Source: Pseudomonadota bacterium
GTDB taxonomy: Bacteria > Desulfobacterota > Desulfobulbia > Desulfobulbales > Desulfocapsaceae
Assembly: GCA_018820855.1 (NCBI GenBank)
Contig: JAHJNL010000029.1
Location: 62,001 to 126,000, forward strand
Direction: 5' to 3'
Length of the DNA stretch: 64,000 bases
The notes under the pieces were generated by a model. That model saw only the letters and a list, made by a program, of their open reading frames with translations. It was not told the origin of the DNA and did not search any database. The position numbers and the translations under genes were made by a program. Of the stretch, positions 8,614 through 18,718 are shown piece by piece. Every line of letters starts with the position of its first letter. The first letter of the stretch is position 1.

Positions 8614-9417
8614 ATGAAAAACAAAAACATTATCGGCCTGCTGGCCTTTACCTTCCTCTTCTGCTTCGGCTTTACCATAAATGGTAATCTCAGTCTGTAC
8701 TTCAATATTTCCGGGCTGCTCATCGTCTTTGGCGGTACCTTTGCCGCAACACTGCTCAGTTTCAAAACCGAGCAACTTGGCATTGTCTTCAAAGTCCTAC
8801 GCACCGCCTACCGTTGTAGAATCAAAAAAGAGACCGAGATTGTTCAAATCCTGATTGACCTCTCTATCAAGTCCAGAATTCAAGGAATTCTCTCCTTGCA
8901 GGATGAGGAGAACGAGACCTCCATTCTCTTTCTCAGGAGGGCACTGGGCTGTCTGGTTGACGGCTACCAGAGCGACCAAATCCGAGATATTCTCAACACT
9001 GAAATGTATTTTTTCAAATTAAGAAGGGAGGATTCCGAACGGGTCCTTCGTGCCATAGCTGACTTTTTTCCGGCCTTTGGAATCACAGGGAGCGTCGTGG
9101 GTCTCATCTCCATGCTCGGCGGCATCGGTGACACATCGGTCATACTCAAAGCTGTGCCCATTGCCCTCACTTCAACACTATACGGTATTGTATTTTCAAA
9201 TTTCTTTTTCCTTCCCTTTGCGGCTTTTCTCAGAGAAAGAACAAACCAGGAATTACTGCTGCAGAAAATCATCATGGAAGGAGTTATTGCTATTGATTCC
9301 GAACTCAATTCAGTCATCCTCAAGACCAAACTGGAATCCTTTCTGACTCCCTCGGAACGCCAGGAGACAATGGTCTCTTATAATAAAATCAAGGAACGGT
9401 TCAATATTACTGCCTGA
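8614..9417 (+). CDS. MotA/PomA-like proton or sodium channel subunit
   Basis: 267 aa; ATG 8614 lies 13 nt after the MotB-like stop. Membrane segments are visible at about residues 7-27, 33-55, 155-177 and 185-207. The conserved MotA features are FPAFGITGSVVGLISML and the second pore helix PIALTSTLYGIVFSNFFFLP. With the MotB-like protein it should form a stator that couples ion flow to motion. The gene order (B before A) is reversed relative to the usual motAB. A 14-bp terminator hairpin follows 28 nt after the stop. Confidence 0.8.
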   Translation: MKNKNIIGLLAFTFLFCFGFTINGNLSLYFNISGLLIVFGGTFAATLLSFKTEQLGIVFKVLRTAYRCRIKKETEIVQILIDLSIKSRIQGILSLQDEENETSILFLRRALGCLVDGYQSDQIRDILNTEMYFFKLRREDSERVLRAIADFFPAFGITGSVVGLISMLGGIGDTSVILKAVPIALTSTLYGIVFSNFFFLPFAAFLRERTNQELLLQKIIMEGVIAIDSELNSVILKTKLESFLTPSERQETMVSYNKIKERFNITA

Positions 9418-9445
9418 GTTTTTTTCTTGAGTGTTTATCATCGGC

Positions 9446-9481
9446 AAAGCCGGATTCTTATCAAAAAAAGAATCCGGCTTT
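9446..9481 (+). terminator. Hairpin after the MotA-like gene
   Basis: Perfect 14-bp arms AAAGCCGGATTCTT (9446-9459) and AAGAATCCGGCTTT (9468-9481) enclose the 8-nt loop ATCAAAAA. Only TTT ends the right arm, so the U-tract is weak, but position and strength fit transcription termination of the two-gene unit. The 269 bp from here to the next gene hold no other clear element. Confidence 0.7.
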
Positions 9482-9750
9482 CAAAGTGCAATGATCATAT
9501 GAGTGTGGTATATTCACAAACCATAATATAGTGAAACGGATCGCCAAGGCTGCTGGCAATTGCACTAATCCTTTGTGCTGCAAAAAAAATTACCGAAAAT
9601 ACAGAGTGATCCGCCCATTGAACTTGGTTTTTTGAGTTATCAGGGGAGGGTATGAATCTAACGTCTGCTTTCACGAGCAGGCCCGAAGAGGCACTGAAGA
9701 GCTCTTACACTAAGCCTCTCCGCCACTGTCCTCTGCACAGGAGAAAAATT

Positions 9751-10695
9751 TTGAATAAAAAAACATTTATCCCACTGATTATTCTCGCTCTTCTTGTTCT
9801 TTCTGGCTGTGCCGCGTCATCCCTCAGCACCGCAGAAAATAAAGGAGCAACACCTCTCAATGCTGAAGAAATATTTAACCTTGTCAGCAATAACACCCTG
9901 CACATGGTAGCCTCTGACTTTGACGCATTTGTTTTTTGCGCTCAGGATGGTACCCTGTCTGCCAGATCGATGATCAACAATGTCAAGGACAACGGGGGCT
10001 GGGATATCAACAGCGATAACAAACTCTGTCTCAAATTCAGTGTCTGGTATTATGGTGATATGAACTGTTTTTCCGTCTATCAGGAGGCAGGAAAAGACCG
10101 TTATTTGCTTTTTACCAACAACGGTGCCCTGGCCTTTACCATTGCAGTCTCCGAGGGCAACTCTCAAGGCATTAAAATCATAACAAAAAAAGGGAAAGAA
10201 AAAACCTTTCTTCGCTCAAATCTTGAACGCGATCAGGGAACAAATCGTTCCCATCCTGCTCCTGTTGCTGCACCAGCATCTGCCCCCACACCAGCTCCTG
10301 CTCCGGATCCCGTTGCCACCAGCGGTCCTGGAGCCTCCTCTGAAGAAATCAGCCAAACAGTCAAGAGCATGGCCAAAGACTGTCCCGGCTGTAATCTTAG
10401 AGAGGCAGATCTTCGCAAAGCCGACCTGGTTGGCGCCAATTTAAAAGGGGCCGACCTGAGCGGGGCCGATCTCAGCAGAGCCAACCTGAGGCGGGCAAAC
10501 CTTGAAGGTGCCGATCTTTCAGGTGCCACTCTTCTCAGTGCGAACATGCCTGGAGCAAACCTTAAAGATGCTGATCTTAGGGGGGCTGACTTCACCGGAG
10601 CCAACCTGATTCATGCCGACTTCACTGATGCTAAAATGGACAACACCGTCCTTGAGAACACTCTCCGGGAAGGCACGAAGGGGCTGAAGCAATAA
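9751..10695 (+). CDS. Lipoprotein with pentapeptide repeats
   Basis: 314 aa from TTG 9751, which follows AGGAG at 9739-9743 and puts a textbook lipoprotein signal at the N-terminus (LVLSGC lipobox, Cys20). The in-frame ATG at 9652 would place 33 odd residues before that signal. After a globular part (residues 35-185) and an alanine/proline linker (about 195-220), residues 235-300 form a pentapeptide-repeat helix of A(D/N)LxxAxL units such as ADLSGADLSRANL. Such right-handed beta-helices are binding modules. Its stop lies 1 nt before dnaE, so the two are probably cotranscribed; no functional link is evident. Confidence 0.75.
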   Translation: MNKKTFIPLIILALLVLSGCAASSLSTAENKGATPLNAEEIFNLVSNNTLHMVASDFDAFVFCAQDGTLSARSMINNVKDNGGWDINSDNKLCLKFSVWYYGDMNCFSVYQEAGKDRYLLFTNNGALAFTIAVSEGNSQGIKIITKKGKEKTFLRSNLERDQGTNRSHPAPVAAPASAPTPAPAPDPVATSGPGASSEEISQTVKSMAKDCPGCNLREADLRKADLVGANLKGADLSGADLSRANLRRANLEGADLSGATLLSANMPGANLKDADLRGADFTGANLIHADFTDAKMDNTVLENTLREGTKGLKQ

Positions 10696-10696
10696 T

Positions 10697-13600
10697 ATGA
10701 GTGCCGGTTTTACACACCTTCATGTCCATACCCAGTACAGTTTACTGGATGGGGCAATCCGTATTCCCGACCTGCTGGCCAAATGCAAAGAATACGGAAT
10801 GGACTCCGTGGCCATGACAGATCATGGCGCCATGTATGGAGCCCTGGAATTTTATCTCAAGGCCAAGGCCAAAGGCATCAAACCCATTGTCGGCTGCGAA
10901 TTTTATATCGCCCCCGGCAATCGCGCTGACAAGGATGCAACTGCTCCCACCAAGGCTTATCATATCGTTCTCCTGGCTATGAATTATGCAGGGTATAAAA
11001 ACCTGATGAAGCTGGCAGGCATTGCCCAGTTTGAAGGATTTTATTCAAGACCTCGAATTGACCTGGAAGTGCTGGCTGAAAACAATGAGGGGTTGATCGC
11101 ACTTACCGCCTGTCTGCATGGAGAAATCCCCTGGCTGATAACCCATCATAATACTCTTGATGCAGCGCGAAAAAAGGCACAGCAATTTCATGACATCTTC
11201 GGCGACCGGCTCTACTTTGAGCTCCAGGAAAATTCCATCCCGGAACAGAAGAAAGTTAATGAAGGTCTCAAAAAGCTGGGAGCTGAAATGGGGGTCAAAG
11301 TCGTTGCCACCAACGATTGCCATTATCTGAACCGGCATGACGCTCATGCCCACGAAGTCCTGCTCTGCATCCAGACCGGCAAGACCATCAACGACCCCAA
11401 ACGCTTTCGTTTTTCTTCCGATGACTTTTACTTCAAATCGCCGGAAGAGATGAAAAAGAGCTTTGCTCATTCTCCGGAAGCCATTGCCAGCACCACAGAA
11501 ATAGCTGATCGCTGCAACCTCGATATTAATCTCGACGACTATCACTTTCCCGAGTTCTCCGTCCCCGAAGGTGAAACCCTGGAGTCATTATTCACTAAAG
11601 ACTGCCGGGAAGGACTCAAGGACCGTTTTGCCGCCATGCGCAAAGCAGGCACTTTCAGCAAGGAGATAGAAGAGCAGTATAAAAAACGACTGGAGTTTGA
11701 AATTGAAATCATCAACTCCATGGGATTCCCCGGCTACTTTCTCATTGTTGCAGATTTTATCAACTGGGCCAAGGATCACGACATCCCTGTAGGCCCTGGC
11801 CGTGGGTCAGGTGCCGGCAGCCTTGCAGCCTATGCCATGCGCATAACCAATATCGACCCTATCCCTTATGGTCTCATTTTTGAACGTTTCCTGAACCCTG
11901 AACGAGTGAGCATGCCTGACTTTGATGTGGATTTTTGTCAGGATCGACGTGGGGAAGTTATCGACTACGTAAGGCAGAAGTATGGCGGTGCTCCCCATGT
12001 GGCCCAGATTATCACCTATGGATCGATGAAGGCCAGAGGGGTTATCAGGGATGTTGGCAGGGCTCTTGATATTCCATTCAGTGAAGTGGACAAGATTGCC
12101 AAGCTCATTCCCGAGCAGCTGAAAATGACCATCGAAAAGGCTTTTGTCGAAGAACCACGCCTCCAGGATGCTGCTGACAGAGATCCGCGTATCGCCGAGC
12201 TCCTGAAAGTAGCCCAGACCCTTGAGGGACTCGCCAGACACACCTCGACCCATGCCGCAGGAGTTGTCGTCTCCCCGAAACCTATGGTGGAATACCTCCC
12301 CACCTGTAAGGGAAAAGAAGGCGAGACTCTGACTCAGTACGACATGAAGCATACCGAGAAAACCGGCCTCATCAAATTTGACTTTCTCGGTCTCAAAACA
12401 CTCACCGTCATTGACTATGCCCTCAAGCATATCAAGGCTGATATCGGTACCGATGTTGACATTGACGCCCTTCCCATGGACGATGTCAAAACCTTTAAGC
12501 TCCTCTGTTCCGGTGACGCCTTGGGAGTCTTCCAGCTGGAAAGTTCCGGCATGCGTGAGCTCCTGGTAAAGTTGGCTCCGGAACAGTTCAGCGACCTTAT
12601 CGCTCTGGTGGCCCTCTACCGTCCCGGCCCTCTGGATTCCGGAATGGTTGATGATTTTGTCGAGACCAAACATGGCCGGGCAACAGCCAACTACCCCCTG
12701 CCCCAGATCAAGCCGGTCCTTGAAGAAACCTACGGAGTTATAGTCTACCAGGAACAGGTGATGAAGATCGCCAACATCCTGGCCAGCTATACCTTAGGTG
12801 ATGCCGACATCCTGCGCCGGGCCATGGGCAAAAAAATTGTCGAGGTCATGGACGACGAGAAAGTCAAGTTCATGGCCGGGGCCAAAAAGAACAACATCGA
12901 TGAAAAGAAGGCAGAGGTTGTCTTTGACCTGATGGCCAAATTTGCCGGCTACGGTTTCAACAAGTCCCATTCCGCAGCCTACGCCCTCATCTCCTATCAA
13001 ACGGCCTATCTCAAGGCCCATTATCCGGCCCAGTTCATGGCAGCGCTACTCTCCTGCGACATGAACAATACCGACAAGATAGTGCTCTATATTAACGAGT
13101 GCAGGGAACACGATATCGAGGTTCTTCCTCCCGATATCAATGAATCCATCATCAACTTCAGTGTTCGCAATGATCGAATTCGTTTTGGCCTTGCAGCTGT
13201 CAAAAATGTCGGGAAATCCGCCCTGGAGTCGATCATCCAGGAACGTGAAGAAAATGGCAGGTACAGCTCTCTTGAAGATTTCTGCAACCGCGTAGATTCA
13301 AGAAAAGTCAACTCCCGGGTCATAGAGAGCCTGATCAAATCAGGTTCCTTTGATTCCCTTGGCTGCAAACGCTCCCAGCTTATGGCTATCCTTGAACAGG
13401 CCATGGACAAGGCCAAGGCTGTGCAGCGGGACAAACAGAGCGGCCAGATGTCCCTCTTTGCCCTGTCCCCCTCAACAGATACTGTTGACAAAAGTGCAAT
13501 CCTTCTTCCTGATATCCCCGAATGGGAGGAACGTGAAAAACTGGCCAATGAAAAGGAGACAGTAGGATTCTATATCACCGGCCATCCGCTGGATCAGGCC

Positions 13601-14215
13601 ATTCATGAAATAAAAACCGTGGCCGACACAGACATCGCCGGCCTTGCCGAATACGGAGAAGATCAGCCTGTAAGGGTAGGTGGCCTGATCCGCAGTTGCA
13701 AGCAACTGAAAAGTAAAAAAGGTGACCCCATGGCCTTTATCACCGTGGAGGATCTCCTTAACGCGGTGGAGGTGATTGTCTTCCCCGACACCTTTTCCCA
13801 ATGTTACCAGATTTTATCTTCTGTAGAGCCGATCATTGTCCAGGGAACAGTGCAGAACGACGAACGGGGTTCGAAGATCATTGCCGAATCCATTGAACTG
13901 CTGCCTGCTGCCCGGGAAAAGCATACAGAATCGATTAAAATTCAGCTGAAGAGCGACAAGGTAAGCAGAAAACGGCTGGAATCCCTGAAACAGGTTCTGT
14001 ATCAGTATCATGGAAACTGCCCCCTCCTTCTGACCATGCATTTTGCCGGGCAGGGAGAAGTGGATATAGAAATCATGAAAGATTTCACGGTACGACCTTG
14101 TCGGGAATTTACAGAAGAAACTGAAAAAATATTGGGATACAAGGCCCTTTCCTTCAAAAAGAAAGTACTTACAGGCAACCGCCGCAAGCGATGGGGACAG
14201 CCCGCAGCGCAGTAA
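10697..14215 (+). CDS. dnaE: DNA polymerase III alpha subunit
   Basis: 1172 aa, normal length for DnaE1. The N-terminal PHP domain begins FTHLHVHTQYSLLDGA. The polymerase active site aspartates are in MPDFDVDFCQDRR (near residues 405-415), with VGPGRGSGAGSLAAYA before it and HAAGVVV, YRPGPLDSGM and YQEQVM after it. A helix-hairpin-helix region and an OB fold (VRVGGLIRSCK near 990) follow. It is the catalytic subunit of the replicative polymerase. The gene is tightly packed between the lipoprotein gene (1 nt) and the GGDEF gene (6 nt). Confidence 0.98.
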   Translation: MSAGFTHLHVHTQYSLLDGAIRIPDLLAKCKEYGMDSVAMTDHGAMYGALEFYLKAKAKGIKPIVGCEFYIAPGNRADKDATAPTKAYHIVLLAMNYAGYKNLMKLAGIAQFEGFYSRPRIDLEVLAENNEGLIALTACLHGEIPWLITHHNTLDAARKKAQQFHDIFGDRLYFELQENSIPEQKKVNEGLKKLGAEMGVKVVATNDCHYLNRHDAHAHEVLLCIQTGKTINDPKRFRFSSDDFYFKSPEEMKKSFAHSPEAIASTTEIADRCNLDINLDDYHFPEFSVPEGETLESLFTKDCREGLKDRFAAMRKAGTFSKEIEEQYKKRLEFEIEIINSMGFPGYFLIVADFINWAKDHDIPVGPGRGSGAGSLAAYAMRITNIDPIPYGLIFERFLNPERVSMPDFDVDFCQDRRGEVIDYVRQKYGGAPHVAQIITYGSMKARGVIRDVGRALDIPFSEVDKIAKLIPEQLKMTIEKAFVEEPRLQDAADRDPRIAELLKVAQTLEGLARHTSTHAAGVVVSPKPMVEYLPTCKGKEGETLTQYDMKHTEKTGLIKFDFLGLKTLTVIDYALKHIKADIGTDVDIDALPMDDVKTFKLLCSGDALGVFQLESSGMRELLVKLAPEQFSDLIALVALYRPGPLDSGMVDDFVETKHGRATANYPLPQIKPVLEETYGVIVYQEQVMKIANILASYTLGDADILRRAMGKKIVEVMDDEKVKFMAGAKKNNIDEKKAEVVFDLMAKFAGYGFNKSHSAAYALISYQTAYLKAHYPAQFMAALLSCDMNNTDKIVLYINECREHDIEVLPPDINESIINFSVRNDRIRFGLAAVKNVGKSALESIIQEREENGRYSSLEDFCNRVDSRKVNSRVIESLIKSGSFDSLGCKRSQLMAILEQAMDKAKAVQRDKQSGQMSLFALSPSTDTVDKSAILLPDIPEWEEREKLANEKETVGFYITGHPLDQAIHEIKTVADTDIAGLAEYGEDQPVRVGGLIRSCKQLKSKKGDPMAFITVEDLLNAVEVIVFPDTFSQCYQILSSVEPIIVQGTVQNDERGSKIIAESIELLPAAREKHTESIKIQLKSDKVSRKRLESLKQVLYQYHGNCPLLLTMHFAGQGEVDIEIMKDFTVRPCREFTEETEKILGYKALSFKKKVLTGNRRKRWGQPAAQ

Positions 14216-14221
14216 AAAATC

Positions 14222-15706
14222 ATGATTACAAACCGATCAGACGACATACCGCCCTTGCAGAAAACAAATTGCTGCACAGGAAATACAGAGGTGAAGAACA
14301 GAGACGTCTTTCGTATTCTCTTTCTCAGTATGATCCTCTTCGGCCTCCTTATGGGTGTGGCCTTCCCTCCTCTGGTAAAGCTATATTTTAACGATACCAC
14401 CTCGATTTCCATCAGCTTCACCCTCATGTGTATTGCGGCAGGCATCACTGTGGGGATTGCAAATTATATCCTGTTTTCCATCTTTATCTCCAAGGAACTC
14501 AGCTATCTGGTGGAAGGGATGAACCGGGTCAACAATCACATCAGTGCCGCCCTGTTCAGCAGACATATTCAGACAGGGGCATTCGAGATTGAGGTCAAAT
14601 CCAATGACATGATCGGCCAGGTGACCATGGCCTTCAACACCATGGGCAGGACGGTGGAGCAGCGACTGCTCAATGAAACACGTTTCAGGAATCTGATCTC
14701 GGACCTCTCCGCCAACGTTGCCCTGGACAAGACTGCGGAAATCATCCTCAAATACTTTATTGAGGCCACCTGTATGACCTCAGGTCTCATTTATGGAAAG
14801 GTTGAAGAAGAGATGACCCTGCTCTCAAGCAAAGGTTTTGATACGGATGAGAAACTCCCTCGCAAACTGGAAAGCTGGCAGGGACCGATTGCTGATGCCA
14901 TTCAATCCGGGGAGCCATATACCATCGACACCGAGAGCAACTGTATAGATTGGATGACTACCACCACCCCATACGGCTGCATCAAACCGAAACTCATCCG
15001 AATTATCCCCTTGATTGCCGAGAAAAGTACGGTGGGACTGGTTATTGCTGCCTGCGGCCAGAGTGAGGTACCGGAAAGTATTCAGATGGAAACACTGAAA
15101 ACCTATTCTTCTTATATGGCACCCTATCTGCAAAATGCCCTCCTCCACAACAAAATACAGGAAATGGCCTCCTACGACTTCTTGACTCATGTCCTGAACC
15201 GTCGTTTCGGCCTGGTACGGCTACAGGAGGAATTTTCCACAGCCCTGCGTCACCGCAGCGATCTCAGCGTTATCATGATTGATATCGATAAATTTAAGAC
15301 CATTAATGACACGCACGGACACGAGGCTGGAGATCAGGTGTTGAAGACCGTGACCTCCAGCCTCTCCCTTCATCTTCGCAACGAGGAAATCATCTGCCGC
15401 TATGGCGGAGAAGAATTCCTGATCATCCTGCCCATGACCAACCTGAACAAGGCCGGGCTGGTTGCAGAGCGTTTAAGAGATCTGGTGGAACAGCAAACCT
15501 TCTATTACAAGGACAAGGTCATTCTGGTGACCATCAGTCTCGGTGTCAGCAGTCTTTCGTCTCTGGTAACCCAGAATGAAAACGACCTGATTAACTCTGC
15601 GGACACAGCCTTATATCATACCAAAAAGATGGGCCGCAATCAGGTCGCTATTTTCCGCAACAACGAAGCCGTTCTCCTTCCGAGAAACAAACCCACTCTG
15701 GCCTGA
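14222..15706 (+). CDS. Membrane GGDEF protein (HAMP-GAF-GGDEF), probable diguanylate cyclase
   Basis: 494 aa. Two membrane segments (about residues 32-55 and 65-88) are close together, leaving almost no periplasmic sensor. A HAMP-like linker, a GAF-like domain (about 165-310) and a GGDEF domain (about 325-480) follow. The signature is RYGGEEFLIILP, an active variant that makes c-di-GMP from GTP. The upstream I-site position reads RNEE rather than RxxD, so product inhibition may be lost. It starts 6 nt after dnaE. No phosphodiesterase domain is present. Confidence 0.88.
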   Translation: MITNRSDDIPPLQKTNCCTGNTEVKNRDVFRILFLSMILFGLLMGVAFPPLVKLYFNDTTSISISFTLMCIAAGITVGIANYILFSIFISKELSYLVEGMNRVNNHISAALFSRHIQTGAFEIEVKSNDMIGQVTMAFNTMGRTVEQRLLNETRFRNLISDLSANVALDKTAEIILKYFIEATCMTSGLIYGKVEEEMTLLSSKGFDTDEKLPRKLESWQGPIADAIQSGEPYTIDTESNCIDWMTTTTPYGCIKPKLIRIIPLIAEKSTVGLVIAACGQSEVPESIQMETLKTYSSYMAPYLQNALLHNKIQEMASYDFLTHVLNRRFGLVRLQEEFSTALRHRSDLSVIMIDIDKFKTINDTHGHEAGDQVLKTVTSSLSLHLRNEEIICRYGGEEFLIILPMTNLNKAGLVAERLRDLVEQQTFYYKDKVILVTISLGVSSLSSLVTQNENDLINSADTALYHTKKMGRNQVAIFRNNEAVLLPRNKPTLA

Positions 15707-15766
15707 ACCAAAAGAAGTCAAGCCCTTGAGACTTTGACACTTTAGGCTGCCTTCACGCGCTTTTTC

Positions 15767-16291
15767 TTAAAAACAAAGACCACAATCGGGACAGGTGCTG
15801 GAGTTTGTAGAAAAAGAAAAACCACAGGCAGGACAGGTTGTCTGTTCTGCGCCCCGATCATATACCGCGTGAATGTTACTCAGATCATGGGAATCCAGTG
15901 CCGTGGTTCTTTTGAACTCGTGGGCCAGGACAGCCATGGCCTCTTGTCCGTCTTCCATCCTGATCTGCAGATAGACATCGCCGCCGCCACAACAGCCTTT
16001 CCCGCAGCTCCCCTTTTCTCCGGCAATCAGAGAGGGAATTTTCTTAGCTGCAAGTATGGTCTGCAACTGTTTCATTTCACCTAGGGGCCCTTTTCTGATG
16101 TTAGCCAACTCATCATCAGCGGACAACTCCATGGATCTCGTGGCCAGCCTGTTGTTCTGCTCCTGTTCCACGGCCAGTTTTTCACTGCCCGTAATAAGTG
16201 CCACCTCACAGGAGACACAGGTTGTCATCTCAGCCCTGTATTCATCATCACAGCGTGGACAATATTTTAACTCCGGATCCGTATAGCGCAT
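15767..16291 (-). CDS. Zinc-ribbon protein with a glycine/cysteine-rich loop
   Basis: 174 aa. An N-terminal ribbon (CPRC...CVSC) and a C-terminal ribbon (CPACGFSF...CPDCG) flank a central alpha/beta part of the DUF2007 type. The centre holds KGSCGKGCCGGGD, which adds four cysteines and could bind a further metal. No signal peptide or membrane segment is seen. It lies downstream of hslU in the same direction but 238 nt away, so cotranscription is uncertain. Function is unknown; a metal-binding accessory or regulator is the simplest reading. Confidence 0.7.
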   Translation of the reverse strand: MRYTDPELKYCPRCDDEYRAEMTTCVSCEVALITGSEKLAVEQEQNNRLATRSMELSADDELANIRKGPLGEMKQLQTILAAKKIPSLIAGEKGSCGKGCCGGGDVYLQIRMEDGQEAMAVLAHEFKRTTALDSHDLSNIHAVYDRGAEQTTCPACGFSFSTNSSTCPDCGLCF

Positions 16292-16529
16292 AATATTTCT
16301 CGATTCTGTGTAGATTGGGTTTGCACCCTCAAGTCAACCTACTGTTAATTGTTTAAAATGCTACTTTCTACTCAAGAACGATAGCTAAGAAGTTAAAACT
16401 TCATGTGCGAGGCATAGTCATGCCCTGTTCTGGGTGCGAAGTTACAGAAATGCGATGTAACATACCGTACCCACCGCAATAACTTATCTTTTTCAGCACC
16501 GCAGCAAATGAAAAATTATAACAACACCA

Positions 16530-17948
16530 TCACAGTATAAAACGGCTGAGATCCCTGTCCTCAACCACATCATGAAGCTGTTTCTGCACATAGTCGGCAG
16601 TGACCACAAAGCTATCACCCTCCCGCTCACAGGCATCAAAGGAGAGTTCATCGAGTACCCGTTCCAAAACGGTATGAAGCCGCCTTGCTCCGATCTCCTC
16701 GGTATTCTCATTTACCTCAACAGCAATAGCGGCAAGCTCCTCTATGGCTTCCGGCTCAAAAGAAAGTGTTACACCCTCTGTTGCCATCAAGGCGGTATAC
16801 TGTTTGACCAGAGCACTCTCCGGCTCTGTCAGAATACGGACGAACTCATCTTTCCCCAATGAGCTCAACTCAACACGTATGGGAAATCGTCCCTGAAGTT
16901 CCGGAATCAAATCGGATGGTTTGCACAGATGGAAGGCTCCACTGGCAATAAAGAGGATATGATCGGTCTTTACCATCCCATGTTTCGTGGTGACTGTGGA
17001 TCCTTCGACTATGGGCAGGAGGTCGCGCTGGACACCTTCCCGTGAGACTTCGGGGCCGTGATTACCGGAGCTGCGCGATGCCACCTTGTCAATTTCATCG
17101 AGAAAGATAATGCCTGACTCTTCCGTCCGCTGCAGGGCCTCCTTGATAACTTTATCCATATCAACCAGGCGTTCCATTTCCTCCTGGGTCAAGGCCCCCA
17201 AGGCATCCTGAATTTTTATCTTCCGTTTCTTTTTCTTCTTGGGAAAAATCTTACTGAAGGCGTCTTGCAGATTTGACTGCATATCCTCCATACCCGAGGT
17301 GGTCATAATTTCCACCATGGGTGTAGAGCGGGAATCATCCAGGTCGAGTTCGACCTCACGGTCATCGAGTTTGCCCTGGCGCAGCATCTCTCGGAATTTC
17401 TCCCGAGTAGTATATTCTTCCTTGGTTTTTTCCGGTGAACCTGCTGATATAGAGTTCATATCACCCAGCAGCAACGCTTGCGAACCCGTCCCCCCTTCAT
17501 AAGGAGTGGAAACTGTGCTCCTTTTTGGTGGTAAAAGGATATCCAGGATACGCTCCTCGGCATTTGCGGCAGCCAGCCCTTCCAACCGCTCCTTTTCCTC
17601 TGCCTTCACCATGCTGACAGCAATCTCAACCAGGTCACGGATCATGGATTCCACATCCCTGCCCACATAGCCGACTTCTGTAAATTTTGAGGCCTCGACC
17701 TTATAAAAAGGCGACTGGGCAAGAGTTGCCAGCCGTCTGGCAATTTCGGTCTTCCCCACCCCGGTGGGGCCGATCATAATAATATTCTTAGGTGCTATTT
17801 CCTCACGCAGGGGTGATGGAACCTGTCGCCTTCTCCAGCGGTTTCTAAGAGCAATAGCCACTGAACGCTTGGCAGCAGCTTGACCTACGATATACTTATC
17901 AAGCTCTGCGACAATTTCTTTAGGGGTAAGGGACTGTATAGCACTCAT
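16530..17948 (-). CDS. hslU: ATP-dependent protease ATPase subunit HslU
   Basis: 472 aa, normal length. Motifs are Walker A GPTGVGKT (residues 60-67), the family box [14 protein letters not shown], Walker [11 protein letters not shown], and the C-terminal tail DLSRFIL that docks into HslV pockets and activates it. The hexamer unfolds substrates and feeds them to the HslV chamber in the cytoplasm. The start overlaps the hslV stop by 4 nt, giving coupled, balanced synthesis. Confidence 0.98.
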   Translation of the reverse strand: MSAIQSLTPKEIVAELDKYIVGQAAAKRSVAIALRNRWRRRQVPSPLREEIAPKNIIMIGPTGVGKTEIARRLATLAQSPFYKVEASKFTEVGYVGRDVESMIRDLVEIAVSMVKAEEKERLEGLAAANAEERILDILLPPKRSTVSTPYEGGTGSQALLLGDMNSISAGSPEKTKEEYTTREKFREMLRQGKLDDREVELDLDDSRSTPMVEIMTTSGMEDMQSNLQDAFSKIFPKKKKKRKIKIQDALGALTQEEMERLVDMDKVIKEALQRTEESGIIFLDEIDKVASRSSGNHGPEVSREGVQRDLLPIVEGSTVTTKHGMVKTDHILFIASGAFHLCKPSDLIPELQGRFPIRVELSSLGKDEFVRILTEPESALVKQYTALMATEGVTLSFEPEAIEELAAIAVEVNENTEEIGARRLHTVLERVLDELSFDACEREGDSFVVTADYVQKQLHDVVEDRDLSRFIL

Positions 17949-18475
17949 ATTTTTTCTATCACAATAGAATGGTTTGTAAAAACACAGATATCAGCGGCAA
18001 TATCCATGGCAGCACGACAGATGCTTTCGGCATCAAGATCACTGTTACCCACCAGCGCCAGGGCGGCAGCCTGGGCATAAGGTCCTCCGGAACCAATGGC
18101 GAGCACACCGTTATCCGCCTCGATAACATCTCCCGTTCCGGTAAGCAGCAATGAGTAATCCTTATCCACGGCTACCAACATGGCCTCAAGCCTGCGCAGC
18201 ATTTTATCCGTTCGCCATTCTTTGGCTAACTCCACAGCAGCCCGCATAAGATTACCTTTATACTGTTCCAGTTTCTGCTCCAGCAGATCAAAGAGGGTAA
18301 AGGCATCGGCAGTGGCACCGGCAAAACCGGTGATAACCTGGCCATTATAGAGACGCCTCACCTTACGCGCCTGATGCTTCATCACCGTATTTCCTAAAGA
18401 GACCTGCCCGTCACCGGCAACGGCCACTTCACCCTTGTGGCGTACGGCAAGTATTGTTGTTGATCGTACTTTCAT
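17945..18475 (-). CDS. hslV: ATP-dependent protease peptidase subunit HslV
   Basis: 176 aa. The mature protein probably starts at a threonine in [10 protein letters not shown] (Thr6), exposing the catalytic N-terminal Thr of this proteasome-beta-like family after removal of a short propeptide. GDGQVSLG and [12 protein letters not shown] are family hallmarks. It forms a dodecamer capped by HslU. The upstream neighbour is xerC, the same order as codV-clpQ-clpY of Bacillus. Confidence 0.97.
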   Translation of the reverse strand: MKVRSTTILAVRHKGEVAVAGDGQVSLGNTVMKHQARKVRRLYNGQVITGFAGATADAFTLFDLLEQKLEQYKGNLMRAAVELAKEWRTDKMLRRLEAMLVAVDKDYSLLLTGTGDVIEADNGVLAIGSGGPYAQAAALALVGNSDLDAESICRAAMDIAADICVFTNHSIVIEKI

Positions 18476-18484
18476 GTTTTCCTG

Positions 18485-18718
18485 TTATTTGTGTAATTTT
18501 CTGATTAGTTTCCTGAAAGCGTTTACAGGTGTTGCTGCTCTGAGCAGGTTCAAACGTGATTGATCAAACCATTTCTTAATTACAGACCACAGTGATAACG
18601 CCAACTCATTATGATACCGAACTTTGTAAAAAACAAGCAAAAGACTGGCTGTAAGCATGCTCCAGCGCAACGCAATTTGGTCCAGATACGGCAATATGGT
18701 GTACCTGAGCCTAATCAC
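18485..18718 (-). CDS. Possible small protein coupled to xerC
   Basis: A 77-aa frame whose GTG overlaps the xerC stop (GTGA, 4 nt) and which ends 9 nt before hslV. It contains one hydrophobic stretch (near residues 20-30) and a basic C-terminus, and matches no family I know. There is no clear ribosome site, but coupling to xerC could replace one. The alternative is that this is simply the 239-bp leader of hslVU. Confidence 0.25.
   Translation of the reverse strand: MIRLRYTILPYLDQIALRWSMLTASLLLVFYKVRYHNELALSLWSVIKKWFDQSRLNLLRAATPVNAFRKLIRKLHK

Noticed and set aside
10233-10604. Minus-strand frame opposite the pentapeptide repeats
   Set aside because: Its repeated Arg/Pro/Leu pattern is the reverse reading of the repeat codons; it has no independent support.
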